A stretch of 64,000 nucleotides of DNA, taken from contig CAWIEF010000006.1 in assembly GCA_963835135.1 (NCBI GenBank), positions 62,001 to 126,000 of the forward strand, read 5' to 3'. Below the pieces are notes generated by a model. It worked only from the letters and a program-made list of their open reading frames with translations. It was not told the DNA's origin and ran no database searches. Shown here piece after piece: positions 34,417-45,197 of the stretch. Source of the stretch: JAVVHH01 sp963835135 (GTDB lineage Bacteria > Pseudomonadota > Alphaproteobacteria > Acetobacterales > Acetobacteraceae). Positions within the stretch are counted from its first letter, which is position 1. The number at the start of each line of letters is the position of its first letter. The position numbers were made by a program, and so were the translations under genes.

Positions 34417-35232
34417 CTATGACATCACCAGTCGCCGGGCCGCCGTCCGGACGTGGGTCGAATAGAGCGTCAGGCCGGTGAAGGCGATGCCGCCGACCAG
34501 GTTGCCGAGCACGGTCGGGATTTCGTTCCAGATCAGGTAGTCCGCGACCGAGAAATGGCCGCCCATGATGAGCGCCGATGGGAACAGGAACATGTTCACG
34601 ACGGAATGCTCGAACGTCATGAAGAAGAACACCATGATCGGCATCCACATGGCGATCACCTTGCCGCTGACCGTCGTGGAGATCATTGCGCCGACCACGC
34701 CGGTGCTTACCATCCAGTTGCAAAGCATGCCGCGGATGAACAGCGTCAGCATGCCGGCAGCGCCGTATTTGGCGTAGCCGAGCGTCCGCGCCTCGCCGAT
34801 GCCGGCGATCACCGTGCCGACCTTGTCGGGCGGGGCCGAGAACCCGAACGTGAAGACGATCGACATCATGATCGCCACCGTCAGCGCGCCGAGAAAGTTG
34901 CCGCAAAAGGTCAGGCCCCAGTTGCGCAGCACGCCGCCCGCAGTGACGCCCGGCCGGCGGTCGAGCAACGCGAGCGGGCAGAGCACGAACACGCCGGTGA
35001 GCAAGTCGAACCCGAGCAGGTAGAGCATGCAGAAGCCGACGGGAAACAGCGCCGAGCCGATGATGGAGTAGCCGGTCTGGACGTTGATCGAGACGGCGAA
35101 GACGGCGGCGAGCGCTAGGATGGCGCCGGCCATGTAGGCCCGTATGACGGTGTCCCGGGTCGACATGAAAATCTTGGATTCGCCGGCATCGACCATCTTG
35201 GTGACGAATTCGGCAGGGGCGAGGTAGGCCAT
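34417..35232 (-). CDS. Formate/nitrite transporter (FNT) family channel
   Basis: 271 residues, six membrane helices. Family marks are AEFVTKMVDAGESKIFMS at the N-terminus, GVLRNWGLTFCGNFLGAL and MLCNWMVSTG in the pore region, and FEHSVVNMFLFPSALIMGG. FNT pentamers pass small monovalent anions such as formate, nitrite or hydrosulfide with proton coupling. The neighbour is cyanase, whose substrate cyanate is a similar anion, so a role in cyanate or bicarbonate movement is possible but unproven. It is a single gene reading away from the EmrAB pair. Confidence 0.92.
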   Translation of the reverse strand: MAYLAPAEFVTKMVDAGESKIFMSTRDTVIRAYMAGAILALAAVFAVSINVQTGYSIIGSALFPVGFCMLYLLGFDLLTGVFVLCPLALLDRRPGVTAGGVLRNWGLTFCGNFLGALTVAIMMSIVFTFGFSAPPDKVGTVIAGIGEARTLGYAKYGAAGMLTLFIRGMLCNWMVSTGVVGAMISTTVSGKVIAMWMPIMVFFFMTFEHSVVNMFLFPSALIMGGHFSVADYLIWNEIPTVLGNLVGGIAFTGLTLYSTHVRTAARRLVMS

Positions 35233-35387
35233 GGATCGTCCTTCTAAGCCGTCTAGCTGGCCGTCTCAGAAGCAAGTTCCATGCCTGGTGCTGATCGGCC
35301 CCGCCTTGAGCGGCGGCGCCGACGTGATCAGCTTTGCGGCACGCATACCGCGGGAAGTCTAAACTTTAACCATCCTGCGGGCGCAGA

Positions 35388-36971
35388 TTAGTGCGCCGGC
35401 GCGCCTCCACCGGCCGGCGCTCCGGCCGGCTTGCGGCCTGCAAGGAGGCAGATCGGCACGATCGCGAACGACAACAGCGCCGTCGCCAGGAACACGTCGC
35501 TATAGGCCAGCACCGCCGACTGCGTATGCAGTTGCTGATACAGCCACCCGGTCGCCGCCTGGGCCGTCGTGGCCGCCGCCCGCCCTTGCGACAACAGATC
35601 TCCCTGCACACGCTGCATCGTGCTCACGTAGCCGAGGTCCAGCATGGACGTGTGCGCGGACAGATGCGCCTGGTGCACCTGGGTGCGGTCCTGGACGATG
35701 GCCGTCGCAGCCGAGATGGCGATCGAGCCGAAGTAGTTGCGCGACATGGTGAACAGGGCGGACCCGTCGGCGTTGCTGGATCGCGGCAACGTCGCAAACG
35801 CGATGGTGCTGATCGGCACGAACATGAAGGCGAGCCCGGCGGTCTGGAACGCGCGCATCTTGGCCATCGTGATGAAGTCCAAGTTTGGCACGAGCCGCTG
35901 CGAATAGAGCAACGAACAGCCCATGACGAAGAAGCCGAACGCGATCACGTATTTCAACGGCACGAGCTTGGTCACCTGGCTCACGATCGGGATCAGGAAG
36001 ATGACCACGAGCCCGCCGGGCGACAGGATCAGCCCGGCCCAAAGCGCCGTGTAGCCGAGCTGCTGCTGGGCGAATTGTGGGATGATCACGGCGCTCGCAT
36101 AGAGCACGCACGCCATCGCCGCGATCATCACGCACCCGATCGCGAAGTTGCGGTCTTTCAGCACGCGCAGGTCGACCACGGGCGTCTTGGTGTACAGCAG
36201 CCAGGCGATGGCCCCTGCGATGCCGAGGAACGCCAGCACGGCCATGACGACGATGAACTGCGAGCCGAACCAGTCGAGTTCCTCTCCCCGGTCCATCACC
36301 ACTTCGAAGCAGCCGAGGCCGAGGGTGATCAGCCCGAGCCCGATGTAGTCGATGCCGCGTGGCCGCGCCTTCGCCCAGGGCGGGTCCTCGACCAGCGCCT
36401 GCACGGCGAAGAACGTGGCCGTGCCGACGGGCACGTTGATGAAGAACACCCAGCGCCAGCCGTAGCTGTCGGTCAGGAAGCCGCCGAGGGTCGGGCCGAG
36501 CACCGGGGCGACGATGGTCGCGATCGCGGTGATGGCGAACGCCTTGCCGCGCAGCGCGGGCGGGAAAGTGTCCAGGATGATCGACTGCTGGTTCGGCTGC
36601 AGCCCGCCGCCGAAGAAGCCCTGCATCAGACGGAACACGACCAGTTCGCCCAGGTTCGACGCGATGCCGCACAGGAACGAGCAGATCGTGAAGCCGGCGA
36701 TGCAGATCAGGAAGTACCGCTTGCGGCCGAACACGCTGCTCAGCCAGCCCGAGACCGTCAGCACGATGCCGTTGGCCAGCAGATAGGACGTCAGCGCCCA
36801 CGTCGCATCGTCGTAGCTGACGGCCAGGTTGCCGGCGATGTGCGGCAGCGAAACGTTGACGATGGTGGTGTCGAGCACCTCCATGAACGCGCCAAGGGTG
36901 ACCACGACGGCGACGAGCCAGATGTTGTGCGACGGCTGCCAGTCTTGGTCCTTCTTGGCGGCATCGCTCAT
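35388..36971 (-). CDS. EmrB-type DHA2 major facilitator efflux pump
   Basis: 527 residues with about 14 spans, the DHA2 topology. Motif C-like GPTLGGFLTDSYGWRWVFFINVP and the N-terminal LDTTIVNVSLPHIAGNL are those of EmrB/QacA drug-H+ antiporters. The first 4 bases overlap the upstream EmrA-like gene (ATGA). The pair would form an inner-membrane pump linked to an outer-membrane TolC-type channel, not encoded here. Confidence 0.93.
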   Translation of the reverse strand: MSDAAKKDQDWQPSHNIWLVAVVVTLGAFMEVLDTTIVNVSLPHIAGNLAVSYDDATWALTSYLLANGIVLTVSGWLSSVFGRKRYFLICIAGFTICSFLCGIASNLGELVVFRLMQGFFGGGLQPNQQSIILDTFPPALRGKAFAITAIATIVAPVLGPTLGGFLTDSYGWRWVFFINVPVGTATFFAVQALVEDPPWAKARPRGIDYIGLGLITLGLGCFEVVMDRGEELDWFGSQFIVVMAVLAFLGIAGAIAWLLYTKTPVVDLRVLKDRNFAIGCVMIAAMACVLYASAVIIPQFAQQQLGYTALWAGLILSPGGLVVIFLIPIVSQVTKLVPLKYVIAFGFFVMGCSLLYSQRLVPNLDFITMAKMRAFQTAGLAFMFVPISTIAFATLPRSSNADGSALFTMSRNYFGSIAISAATAIVQDRTQVHQAHLSAHTSMLDLGYVSTMQRVQGDLLSQGRAAATTAQAATGWLYQQLHTQSAVLAYSDVFLATALLSFAIVPICLLAGRKPAGAPAGGGAPAH

Positions 36972-38170
36972 TTGAAATAGACGGTCGGGACCACGGACAC
37001 GCCCAGCGGCAGCGGCTCGTTCTTGTCCAAGCCGCTGTCGATGACGATCTTGACCGGCACGCGCTGGACGATCTTGACGAAGTTACCGGTCGCGTTCTCG
37101 GCCGGGAAGGCACTGAACTTCGATCCGGAGCCGAGCTGGATGGAGTCGACGTGCCCCTTGAGCTTCAGGTCCGGGTAGGCGTCGACTTCGACGTCGACGT
37201 CTTGTCCGGGGCGCATGCGGGCGAGTTGGGTCTCCTTGAAGTTCGCGGTGATCCAGACATCCGGTGTGACAAGCGCCATGATCTGCATGCCGGGCTGCAG
37301 GTAGTTGCCCTGTTCGACGTTGCGCCGGGTCACCCAGCCATCTTGCGGCGCGGTCACGCGCGTGAAGCCGAGGTTGACGTCGGCGGTGTCGAGCTTGGCG
37401 CGCATCTGCAGCACTTGGGCCTCGAGCTGTTTGACCTGGGCGGCCGCCTGCTCGATGTCCTGCGGGATGAGGTTGGCGATGTCGACCTGCGCCTGGGCCA
37501 CCTGAACCTGGCCTTGGGCCGTCTTGAAGCTCGCGGTCGACTGATCGACGTTCTGCTGGGTGGTCGCGCCGCGTTCGACGGCGTGCTGTCGCTTGTAGTC
37601 GGTCTGGGCGTTGTAGAGCGTGCCCTGCGCTTGCGCCAGTTGCCCCTGCGCCTGCGCGAGCTGGGCCGGGTAGGTCGTCTTGGCTTTTTGCAGCGCGATG
37701 CGGGCATTCTCCGCCTGCGCTTCGGCGGCGGCAAGCTGGCCCTTGGCTTCATCCCGCGCCGCCTCGTACGGACGAGGATCGATCTGGACGAGGAGATCGC
37801 CCTTATGAACGAACTGGTTGTCGTTGACCGCCAGCAGGGTGACGTAGCCATTGATCTGCGAGGCCATCGTCACGACCCGGCCGTCCGTAAACGCGTCGTC
37901 CGTATTGCCCTGGTCGCGATGCAGATACCACCAAACGCCGCCGCCGATCGCGCCGAGCACGACGACGATTGCAAGGATGATCAACGGGATCCGCGACGAC
38001 TTCTTCTGTTCGGGCGGATCGCCGTCCTTGCCGGATGCCTTCTTGTCTGCGTCCGGTTTGGCTCGGCTGCCCGCGTCGGAGCGCGGCCGTTCGGTCGATG
38101 TCTGCGCGTCGTCTCCGCCGTCGGCGTCGTCGGCCGGCGACGACCGATCACTGTCAATCTTGTCCATCAC
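36968..38170 (-). CDS. EmrA/HlyD family membrane-fusion protein
   Basis: 400 residues. A cytoplasmic N-terminus of about 65 residues, rich in Asp, Lys and Glu, precedes one transmembrane helix (IPLIILAIVVVLGAIGGGVW). Then come the lipoyl half-motif VVTMASQINGYVTLLAVNDNQ, a long coiled-coil of about 120 residues with many Gln/Ala (AQAQGQLAQAQ), and the second half-motif VTAPQDGWVTRRNVEQGNY. This is the periplasmic adaptor for the adjacent EmrB-type pump. The 237 bases between its start and the hydantoinase start hold both divergent promoters; I saw no clear operator. Confidence 0.92.
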   Translation of the reverse strand: MMDKIDSDRSSPADDADGGDDAQTSTERPRSDAGSRAKPDADKKASGKDGDPPEQKKSSRIPLIILAIVVVLGAIGGGVWWYLHRDQGNTDDAFTDGRVVTMASQINGYVTLLAVNDNQFVHKGDLLVQIDPRPYEAARDEAKGQLAAAEAQAENARIALQKAKTTYPAQLAQAQGQLAQAQGTLYNAQTDYKRQHAVERGATTQQNVDQSTASFKTAQGQVQVAQAQVDIANLIPQDIEQAAAQVKQLEAQVLQMRAKLDTADVNLGFTRVTAPQDGWVTRRNVEQGNYLQPGMQIMALVTPDVWITANFKETQLARMRPGQDVDVEVDAYPDLKLKGHVDSIQLGSGSKFSAFPAENATGNFVKIVQRVPVKIVIDSGLDKNEPLPLGVSVVPTVYFK

Positions 38171-38407
38171 ATTCCGCTCGTTGCCGCGGACGTCGGAGGA
38201 CCGCGTTTTGCCGCGACGGCCTCATCCAATGAACCGCTTCGGATTTCGCTGACCGCCCGTTCACACTATCTTAGACTGACACATGGCCGCTGCAAGATGG
38301 CGCGCAGAGTGCGGGGTTCAGGGCACGTTGCCGTGATGACGCGATCACGCGCGCTTGAGGTCGATGCCAGATCAAAGCACAGTCCCCTACGGCGCGCCGG
38401 AGGATGC

Positions 38408-39856
38408 ATGAGCGGATACGACACGGTGATCAAGGGTGGCACGGTGGTGACCGCGGCCGACACCTTCACGGCCGATGTCGGCATTCAAGGAGGCCGCATC
38501 GTCGCGGTAGGGACGGCGTTGACGGGCGGGCAGACGATCGATGCGGCCGGGTTGCTGGTCCTGCCGGGCGGCGTGGACTCGCATTGCCACATCGAGCAAT
38601 TGCAGGAGGGTGGCGGCGCCGACGAGGAGAGCTTCGTCAGCGGCAGCCGGTCCGCGCTGGTCGGCGGGACGACGACGGTCATCACCTTCTCGACCCAGTT
38701 CAAGGGGCAGCCGATCGGACCGACACTCGCCGAATACCGGCGCCGGGCCGCGACCGCGATGGTCGATTACAGCTTCCACCAGATCATCACGGACGCGACC
38801 GACGCGGTCGTCTTCGAGGAGATCCCGGCCATCGTCGCCTCCGGGATCCGCAGCCTCAAGGTGTTCCTCACCTACGACCCGCTGCATCTGGACGACCGGC
38901 AATACCTGCGCGTGCTCGCCGCCGCGCGCCGGGCCGGCGCGCTGGTGACGGTTCATTGCGAGAATTACGAGGCGATCCGCTGGCGCTCGGCGGCACTGCT
39001 CGCGGACGGCCGGACGCAACCGAAATACCATGCGTGGTCGCGGCCCGGCATCGTCGAGCGGGAGGCGACGCATCGCGCCATCGCGCTGGCCGAATTGGTC
39101 GATCAGCCGATCCAGGTGTTTCACGTCTCCGGCCCGGAGGCAGCCGCCGAGGTCGCGCGGGCGCGGGCGCGGGGCGTGAAGGTCTGGGCCGAAACGTGCC
39201 CGCAATACATGGTGCTGACGGCCGGCGACATGGACCGGCCGGGCTTCGAGGGCGCCAAATTCATGTGCAGCCCGGCGCCGCGCGAGGCCGCCGACATCGA
39301 GGGCCTATGGAACGAGATCCGGCTCGGCGTGCTGGACATCGTCTCGTCCGATCATAGCGGATGGAGCTACGGCGGGGCGCGCGGCAAACGCGTGAACGGC
39401 GACGGCGCGCCCTTCACCGACATCCCCAACGGCGTCCCCGGCCTGGCCACGCGGCTGCCGATCCTGTTCAGCGAGGGCGTCGGCAAAGGGCGGATCAGCC
39501 TCGAACATTTCGTCCAACTCACCGCCGCCAATCCGGCCCGCCTGTTCGGGCTCTACCCGCGCAAGGGCACGATCGCCCCCGGCGCCGACGCCGACCTCGT
39601 GCTGTGGGACCCGGCCCGGCGCGTAACCATCGGCAACGACATGCTGCAGCAGGCGATCGACTACACGCCGTACGAGGGGCTCGAGGTGACGGGCTGGCCG
39701 GTGATGACGCTCCGCCGCGGCGACGTGGTCATGCGCGACGGCCAGGTCCAAGCGGAGCCCGGCAGTGGCGAGTTCCTGCCGCGCGGCCCCTACGACCTGA
39801 TCCGCCCCACCGGCCGCGTTCCCAACGGGTTCGACGCGAGCGCCTTCTTGGTCTGA
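38408..39856 (+). CDS. Hydantoinase/dihydropyrimidinase family amidohydrolase
   Basis: 482 residues. The metal centre is visible: GGVDSHCHIEQ (HxH), the carbamylated Lys in SLKVFLTYD, His in VHCEN and FHVSG, and Asp in SSDHSGW. These are typical of dihydropyrimidinase-like enzymes. The first loop is longer than in D-hydantoinases. It would open a cyclic ureide or imide ring. No carbamoylase or pyrimidine-catabolic partner is nearby. The start at ATG 38408 is chosen because it begins the conserved first strand (DTVIKGGTVVTA). Confidence 0.9.
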   Translation: MSGYDTVIKGGTVVTAADTFTADVGIQGGRIVAVGTALTGGQTIDAAGLLVLPGGVDSHCHIEQLQEGGGADEESFVSGSRSALVGGTTTVITFSTQFKGQPIGPTLAEYRRRAATAMVDYSFHQIITDATDAVVFEEIPAIVASGIRSLKVFLTYDPLHLDDRQYLRVLAAARRAGALVTVHCENYEAIRWRSAALLADGRTQPKYHAWSRPGIVEREATHRAIALAELVDQPIQVFHVSGPEAAAEVARARARGVKVWAETCPQYMVLTAGDMDRPGFEGAKFMCSPAPREAADIEGLWNEIRLGVLDIVSSDHSGWSYGGARGKRVNGDGAPFTDIPNGVPGLATRLPILFSEGVGKGRISLEHFVQLTAANPARLFGLYPRKGTIAPGADADLVLWDPARRVTIGNDMLQQAIDYTPYEGLEVTGWPVMTLRRGDVVMRDGQVQAEPGSGEFLPRGPYDLIRPTGRVPNGFDASAFLV

Positions 39857-39942
39857 GGCGCGAACCGGGCGGGGCGGCGACTTGACAGCCGAACGGCGGC
39901 GGCGCGTTCGTAGGCGCAAGACCAAGACGAGGTGACGCTCCC

Positions 39943-40572
39943 ATGGCGATGGAGATCGCTGTCCGCGGCCTGTTCGCGACGCCGGTCGCGGCCGTCCTGT
40001 TGCCCGGCGCCGAGCAGCGCAACGCCCGGCTCACCGCCACGATCCTGGAACGCCGGCGCCAGTTCCCCTCGATCCAATCGTCCAACGCCGGCGGCTGGCA
40101 CTCGTCGCGCGACCTCGGCGCGTGGGGTGGGGCGGAGGCCGCCGAGGTGCTGACGGCGGCCCAGTCGGTCGCCACGCAACTGACGGCCGACCGGTTCGGC
40201 CAGCCGATCAAGCCCGCCTGGACGGTGCAGGCCTGGGCGAACGTGAACGGACCGGGCGACGCCAACATCGCCCACTACCACGCCGGCTCGTTCTGGTCCG
40301 GCACCTACTACGTCGACGATGGCGGCTGTGCGGCCGATCCGTCGCTGGGCGGCGCGTTCGAGATGATCGATCCGCGCGGCCCGGCGCCGGCGATGTATGC
40401 GCCTACCCTCCGCTTCGCCGGCGAGGATGGGCAGTCGGCGGGCAGCGCGGAGACGATCCAGCCGAAACCCGGCCTGCTCTTCATCTTTCCCTCCTGGCTG
40501 ATGCACCAGGTCCGGCCCTACCGCGGTACCGGGCTGCGCGTGTCGCTCGCGTTCAACCTCGGCCTGCCGTGA
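39943..40572 (+). CDS. Putative 2OG-Fe(II) oxygenase (TIGR02466-like)
   Basis: 209 residues. The double-stranded beta-helix core is marked by AHYHAGSFWSGTYYV (His111, His113) and FPSWLMHQVRP with the distal His188, then GLRVSLAFNL where Arg199 would bind the 2-oxoglutarate carboxylate. I recognise the TIGR02466 pattern, whose function is not established. The last base of its stop is shared with the glpR start (TGATG), so it is probably transcribed with glpR. Confidence 0.82.
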   Translation: MAMEIAVRGLFATPVAAVLLPGAEQRNARLTATILERRRQFPSIQSSNAGGWHSSRDLGAWGGAEAAEVLTAAQSVATQLTADRFGQPIKPAWTVQAWANVNGPGDANIAHYHAGSFWSGTYYVDDGGCAADPSLGGAFEMIDPRGPAPAMYAPTLRFAGEDGQSAGSAETIQPKPGLLFIFPSWLMHQVRPYRGTGLRVSLAFNLGLP

Positions 40573-41411
40573 TGGACGCATCGGCCAACCGACCCACGCC
40601 ACGGCGCCTGCAGGAGATCCTCACGATCGCCCGTGAAGTCGGACGCGTGTCCGTCGACGACCTGGCGACCCGGTTCGCCGTCACGCCGCAAACCATCCGT
40701 CGCGACCTCAACGAGTTGTGCGACAGCCGCCGGCTCACCCGGGTGCATGGCGGCGCCATGCTGGCCTCGGGCGTCGAGAACCTGGCCTATGACGACCGCA
40801 AGCTGGTGTCGCAGCCGCACAAGCGGCTGATCGGGGAGGCGGCGGCGCGGCTGGTGGCGGACAACTCGTCGCTGTTCATCAATCTCGGCACCACGACGGA
40901 AGAAGTGGCGCGCGCGTTGGGCGCGCATACCGGGCTGCTGGTGATCACCAACAACCTGCAGGTCGCGGCCGGGCTGCATCGGCACAAGGGGATCGACGTG
41001 ATCCTGTCGGGCGGCACGGTGCGGCGCAGCGATGGCGGCCTGGTCGGGGCCGCGGCGGTGGAGCACATCAACCAGTTCCGGACCGACCTCGCCATCATCG
41101 GCACCTCGGCGATCGACGCGGACGGCACGTTGTTGGATTTCGACATCCGCGAGGTGCAGGTCTCGCAGGCGATCATTCGCAACGCGCGCCGGGTCATGCT
41201 GGTGACGGACGGCAGCAAGTTCTTGCGCGCGGCGCCGGCACGGATCGCGCATCTATCGGATGTCGACATGCTGGTGACGGACCGCCTGCCGTCTCCAGCG
41301 GTCGCTGCTCTGTGCGAGGCCAATAGCGTCGAAGTGGTGGAGGCGGGCGGACCGGTGGAGCCGGACGAGCTGGCGGGCGCGTTCGAATGTTCGAACGAAA
41401 ATTCATATTGA
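40572..41411 (+). CDS. glpR: DeoR-family repressor of the glycerol locus
   Basis: 279 residues. The N-terminal winged HTH has VSVDDLATRFAVTPQTIRRDLNEL, the DeoR signature, then RVHGGAML. The C-terminal sugar-phosphate domain has SLFINLGTTTEEVARAL and ITNNLQVA, which bind a phosphorylated effector, expected to be glycerol-3-phosphate. It precedes glpD by 83 bases. A candidate operator overlaps its last codons. It should repress glpD-STPQUVK when glycerol-3-phosphate is absent. Confidence 0.92.
   Translation: MDASANRPTPRRLQEILTIAREVGRVSVDDLATRFAVTPQTIRRDLNELCDSRRLTRVHGGAMLASGVENLAYDDRKLVSQPHKRLIGEAAARLVADNSSLFINLGTTTEEVARALGAHTGLLVITNNLQVAAGLHRHKGIDVILSGGTVRRSDGGLVGAAAVEHINQFRTDLAIIGTSAIDADGTLLDFDIREVQVSQAIIRNARRVMLVTDGSKFLRAAPARIAHLSDVDMLVTDRLPSPAVAALCEANSVEVVEAGGPVEPDELAGAFECSNENSY
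41381..41406. promoter_or_regulatory. Candidate GlpR operator upstream of glpD
   Basis: GTTCGAA-TG-TTCGAAC (41381-41396) is a perfect 7-bp inverted repeat, followed by GAAAATTCAT. It recalls the enterobacterial GlpR operator core TGTTCG..CGAACA. It overlaps the end of glpR, about 90 bases before the glpD start. A TTTCGGTTTCGG direct repeat lies at 41426-41437. The assignment rests on resemblance only. Confidence 0.4.
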
Positions 41412-41494
41412 GCACTTGAGGCGCGTTTCGGTTTCGGCTTAGGCTAGGTGTGCAACGGGTCCAGCAGTGCCCGGCGGGAGATTGCGTCGGCTCA

Positions 41495-43030
41495 ATGTCA
41501 CATCAGGCCTCCGGCATCGTCGACATCGCCATCATCGGCGGCGGGATCAACGGGTGCGGCATCGCCCGCGATGCGGTCGGGCGCGGCTGGTCGGTGTTCC
41601 TGTGCGAAGCCGACGACCTAGCCTCCGCGACATCGTCGGCGTCGACCAAATTGGTTCATGGTGGCCTGCGCTACCTCGAATATTACGAGTTCCGCCTCGT
41701 GCGCGAGGCGCTGATGGAGCGCGAGGTGCTTTGGGGCGTGGCCCCGCACATCGTTTGGCCACTCCGCTTCGTTCTCCCGCACCACAAGGGCTTGCGGCCC
41801 GCCTGGCTGTTGCGGCTCGGCTTGTTCCTCTACGACCATCTCGGCGGCCGCAAGCGCCTGCCGGCCACGGCGATGAAGAACCTGCGGACCGACCCGGCCG
41901 GACGCTGCCTCAAGCCCGCTTATACGCTCGGGTTCGAATATTCCGATTGCTGGGTCGAAGACTCCCGCATGGTCGTGCTCAATGCCCGCGACGCCGCCGA
42001 CCGCGGCGCCACGATCGCGACCCGGACGCGCTGCGTCAGTGCCGAACGTCAGGGCGACTTGTGGCATCTCACGCTGCAGGAGGAGGGTCAGGCGCCCGAG
42101 CTCGTCAAGGCGCGGGCGCTGGTCAATGCGGCGGGACCCTGGGTCGGCGAGATCCTGCAGACGGTGATCCGGGCGAACGCGCCGGCGAAGGTCCGCATGG
42201 TCAAGGGCAGCCACATCGTAGTGCCTCGGCTGTATCCGGAAGACCATTGCTACATCTTCCAGAATTCCGACAACCGCATCTTCTTCGTCATTCCGTATGA
42301 GCAGGATTTCTCGCTGATCGGCACGACCGATCTCGATTTCGAGGGCGACCCGCGCGGCGTCACGGCGTCGGCCGACGAGATCGCCTATCTGTGCGCCGGG
42401 GCGAGCGAGTATCTGCGGACGCCGGTCACGCCGGCCCAAGTGGTGTGGACCTATTCCGGTGTCCGTCCGCTCTACGACGACGGCGCATCGAAAGCCCAGG
42501 CGGCGACGCGCGACTACGTGCTGGAGCTCGATGCGCCGGCAGGGCAGGCCGCGCAGGTCTCGATCTTCGGCGGCAAGATCACCACCTACCGGCGGCTCGC
42601 CGAGGCGGCGCTGGCCAAGCTCGGACCGCATCTTCCGGCGGCGGCTGGGCAAGGCGAAGGCTGGACCGGCCGCGCCGCGCTTCCGGGCGGCGATTTCGCG
42701 ATCGACGGCTTCGAGCCGCTGCTGCAGCGCATGCGTGCCCGCTACCCCTTCGTCGCGGCGCACACGATGCACCGGCTGGTGCGGGCGTATGGCACTCAAA
42801 CGGCCGAGCTGCTGAAGGATGCCAAGCGCCCCGCCGATCTGGGCCGGCTCTACGGTGCGGACCTGACGGACGCGGAACTCCGCTACCTCGTGCGGTGCGA
42901 ATGGGCGCGGACCGCGGCCGATGTCGTCTGGCGCCGGTCGAAACTGGGCCTGCGCATGACGCGCGAGCAGATCGCCGACGTCGAGACCGCATTGGCCGAT
43001 CTCGTGCCGCATCGCGAAGGCGTGGCATGA
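41495..43030 (+). CDS. glpD: Aerobic glycerol-3-phosphate dehydrogenase
   Basis: 511 residues from ATG 41495; an upstream in-frame start at 41450 would add 15 non-conserved residues. The FAD dinucleotide fold starts IAIIGGGINGCGIARDA, and the family motif STKLVHGGLRYLEYYEF follows. Substrate-site GTTDLDFEGDP and the C-terminal GGKITTYRRLAE are also present. It oxidises glycerol-3-phosphate to dihydroxyacetone phosphate at the inner membrane, giving electrons to quinone. It is the first gene of the glpDSTPQUV run; the glpS start overlaps its stop (ATGA). Confidence 0.96.
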   Translation: MSHQASGIVDIAIIGGGINGCGIARDAVGRGWSVFLCEADDLASATSSASTKLVHGGLRYLEYYEFRLVREALMEREVLWGVAPHIVWPLRFVLPHHKGLRPAWLLRLGLFLYDHLGGRKRLPATAMKNLRTDPAGRCLKPAYTLGFEYSDCWVEDSRMVVLNARDAADRGATIATRTRCVSAERQGDLWHLTLQEEGQAPELVKARALVNAAGPWVGEILQTVIRANAPAKVRMVKGSHIVVPRLYPEDHCYIFQNSDNRIFFVIPYEQDFSLIGTTDLDFEGDPRGVTASADEIAYLCAGASEYLRTPVTPAQVVWTYSGVRPLYDDGASKAQAATRDYVLELDAPAGQAAQVSIFGGKITTYRRLAEAALAKLGPHLPAAAGQGEGWTGRAALPGGDFAIDGFEPLLQRMRARYPFVAAHTMHRLVRAYGTQTAELLKDAKRPADLGRLYGADLTDAELRYLVRCEWARTAADVVWRRSKLGLRMTREQIADVETALADLVPHREGVA

Positions 43031-44111
43031 GTCTCAGACTGGAGGGGATCGGCTTCGCCGACGGGCCGGACATGCACATCAGAGACGTGTCGATGACGCT
43101 CGCGCGCGGCCGGCTGCACGTGCTGCTCGGCCCGACGCTGGCGGGCAAGACGACCCTGATGCGGCTGATGGCCGGGCTCGACACGCCGAGCAGCGGCCGT
43201 TTGCTGATGGATGGGCGGGATGTCACCGGCCTGCCGGTGCGCAAGCGCTCGGTCGCGATGGTCTATCAGCAATTCGTCAACTACCCGACGCTCACCGTCT
43301 ACGAGAACATCGCCTCGCCGCTGCGCGTCGCCGGGCTGCCGCGGGACGAGATCCGGCAGCGCGTCGCCCATGCGGCGAAGCTGCTGCGCCTGGAGCAGAT
43401 GCTGGACCGGCTGCCCGCGCAGCTCTCCGGCGGCCAGCAGCAGCGCACCGCGATTGCGCGCGCGCTGGTCAAGCGGGCCGAGCTGGTGCTGCTGGACGAA
43501 CCGCTCGGCAACCTGGATTACAAACTGCGCGAGGAGTTGCGCGAGGAACTGCCGCCGCTGTTCGCCGAGACCGGCGCGATCCTCGTCTATGCGACGACCG
43601 AACCGACGGAAGCGCTGCTGCTCGGCGGCGACACGGCGGCGCTGTCGGAGGGTCGCTTGGTGCAGTTCGGCCCGACGGCCGCGCTGTATCGCCGGCCCGC
43701 GACGATCGAGGCGGCACGGGTGTTCTCGGACCCGCCGTTGAATGAACTCGCGATCGAGCGACGGGGCGGCCTGCTCGCGACCACGCTGGGGCAGTTGCCG
43801 CTGCCGCCGGCGCTGAGCGGCATGCCCGACGGTCGCTACACCCTGGCGTTCCGCGCCGACGCGGTCTTCATCGGAACCCGTCCGCGGCACGCCATCGATT
43901 TCGACGGCACCGTCTTGGTCAGCGAGATCAACGGGTCGGAAAGTTTCGTGCACGTCGTGGTCGCGGATGCGACGTGGGTCAGCCTCGTCCCGGGCGTCTA
44001 TGCCGGGCAGCCCGGCGACGCCGTCCGCGTCCATATCGACCTCGACCAAGTGTTCCTGTTCGACGCGGCCGGCGCCGTCGCGGCCCCCGCGCTGATGGCC
44101 GAGGCCGTCTG

Positions 44112-44112
<1 letters not shown>
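43027..44112 (+). CDS. glpS: Glycerol ABC transporter ATPase, first subunit
   Basis: 361 residues. Walker A is GPTLAGKTT (Lys41), the signature LSGGQQQR (133-140) is canonical and Walker B reaches Glu158 in LVLLDEP. The switch His that normally follows the H-loop strand is replaced: YATTEPTEA has Thr191 where the partner has His. A TOBE-type regulatory domain fills the last 110 residues. Together with GlpT it would drive the GlpPQ channel, as described for the Rhizobium glycerol importer. It overlaps glpD and glpT by a few bases each. Confidence 0.93.
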
Positions 44113-45193
<1,081 letters not shown>

Positions 45194-45197
<4 letters not shown>

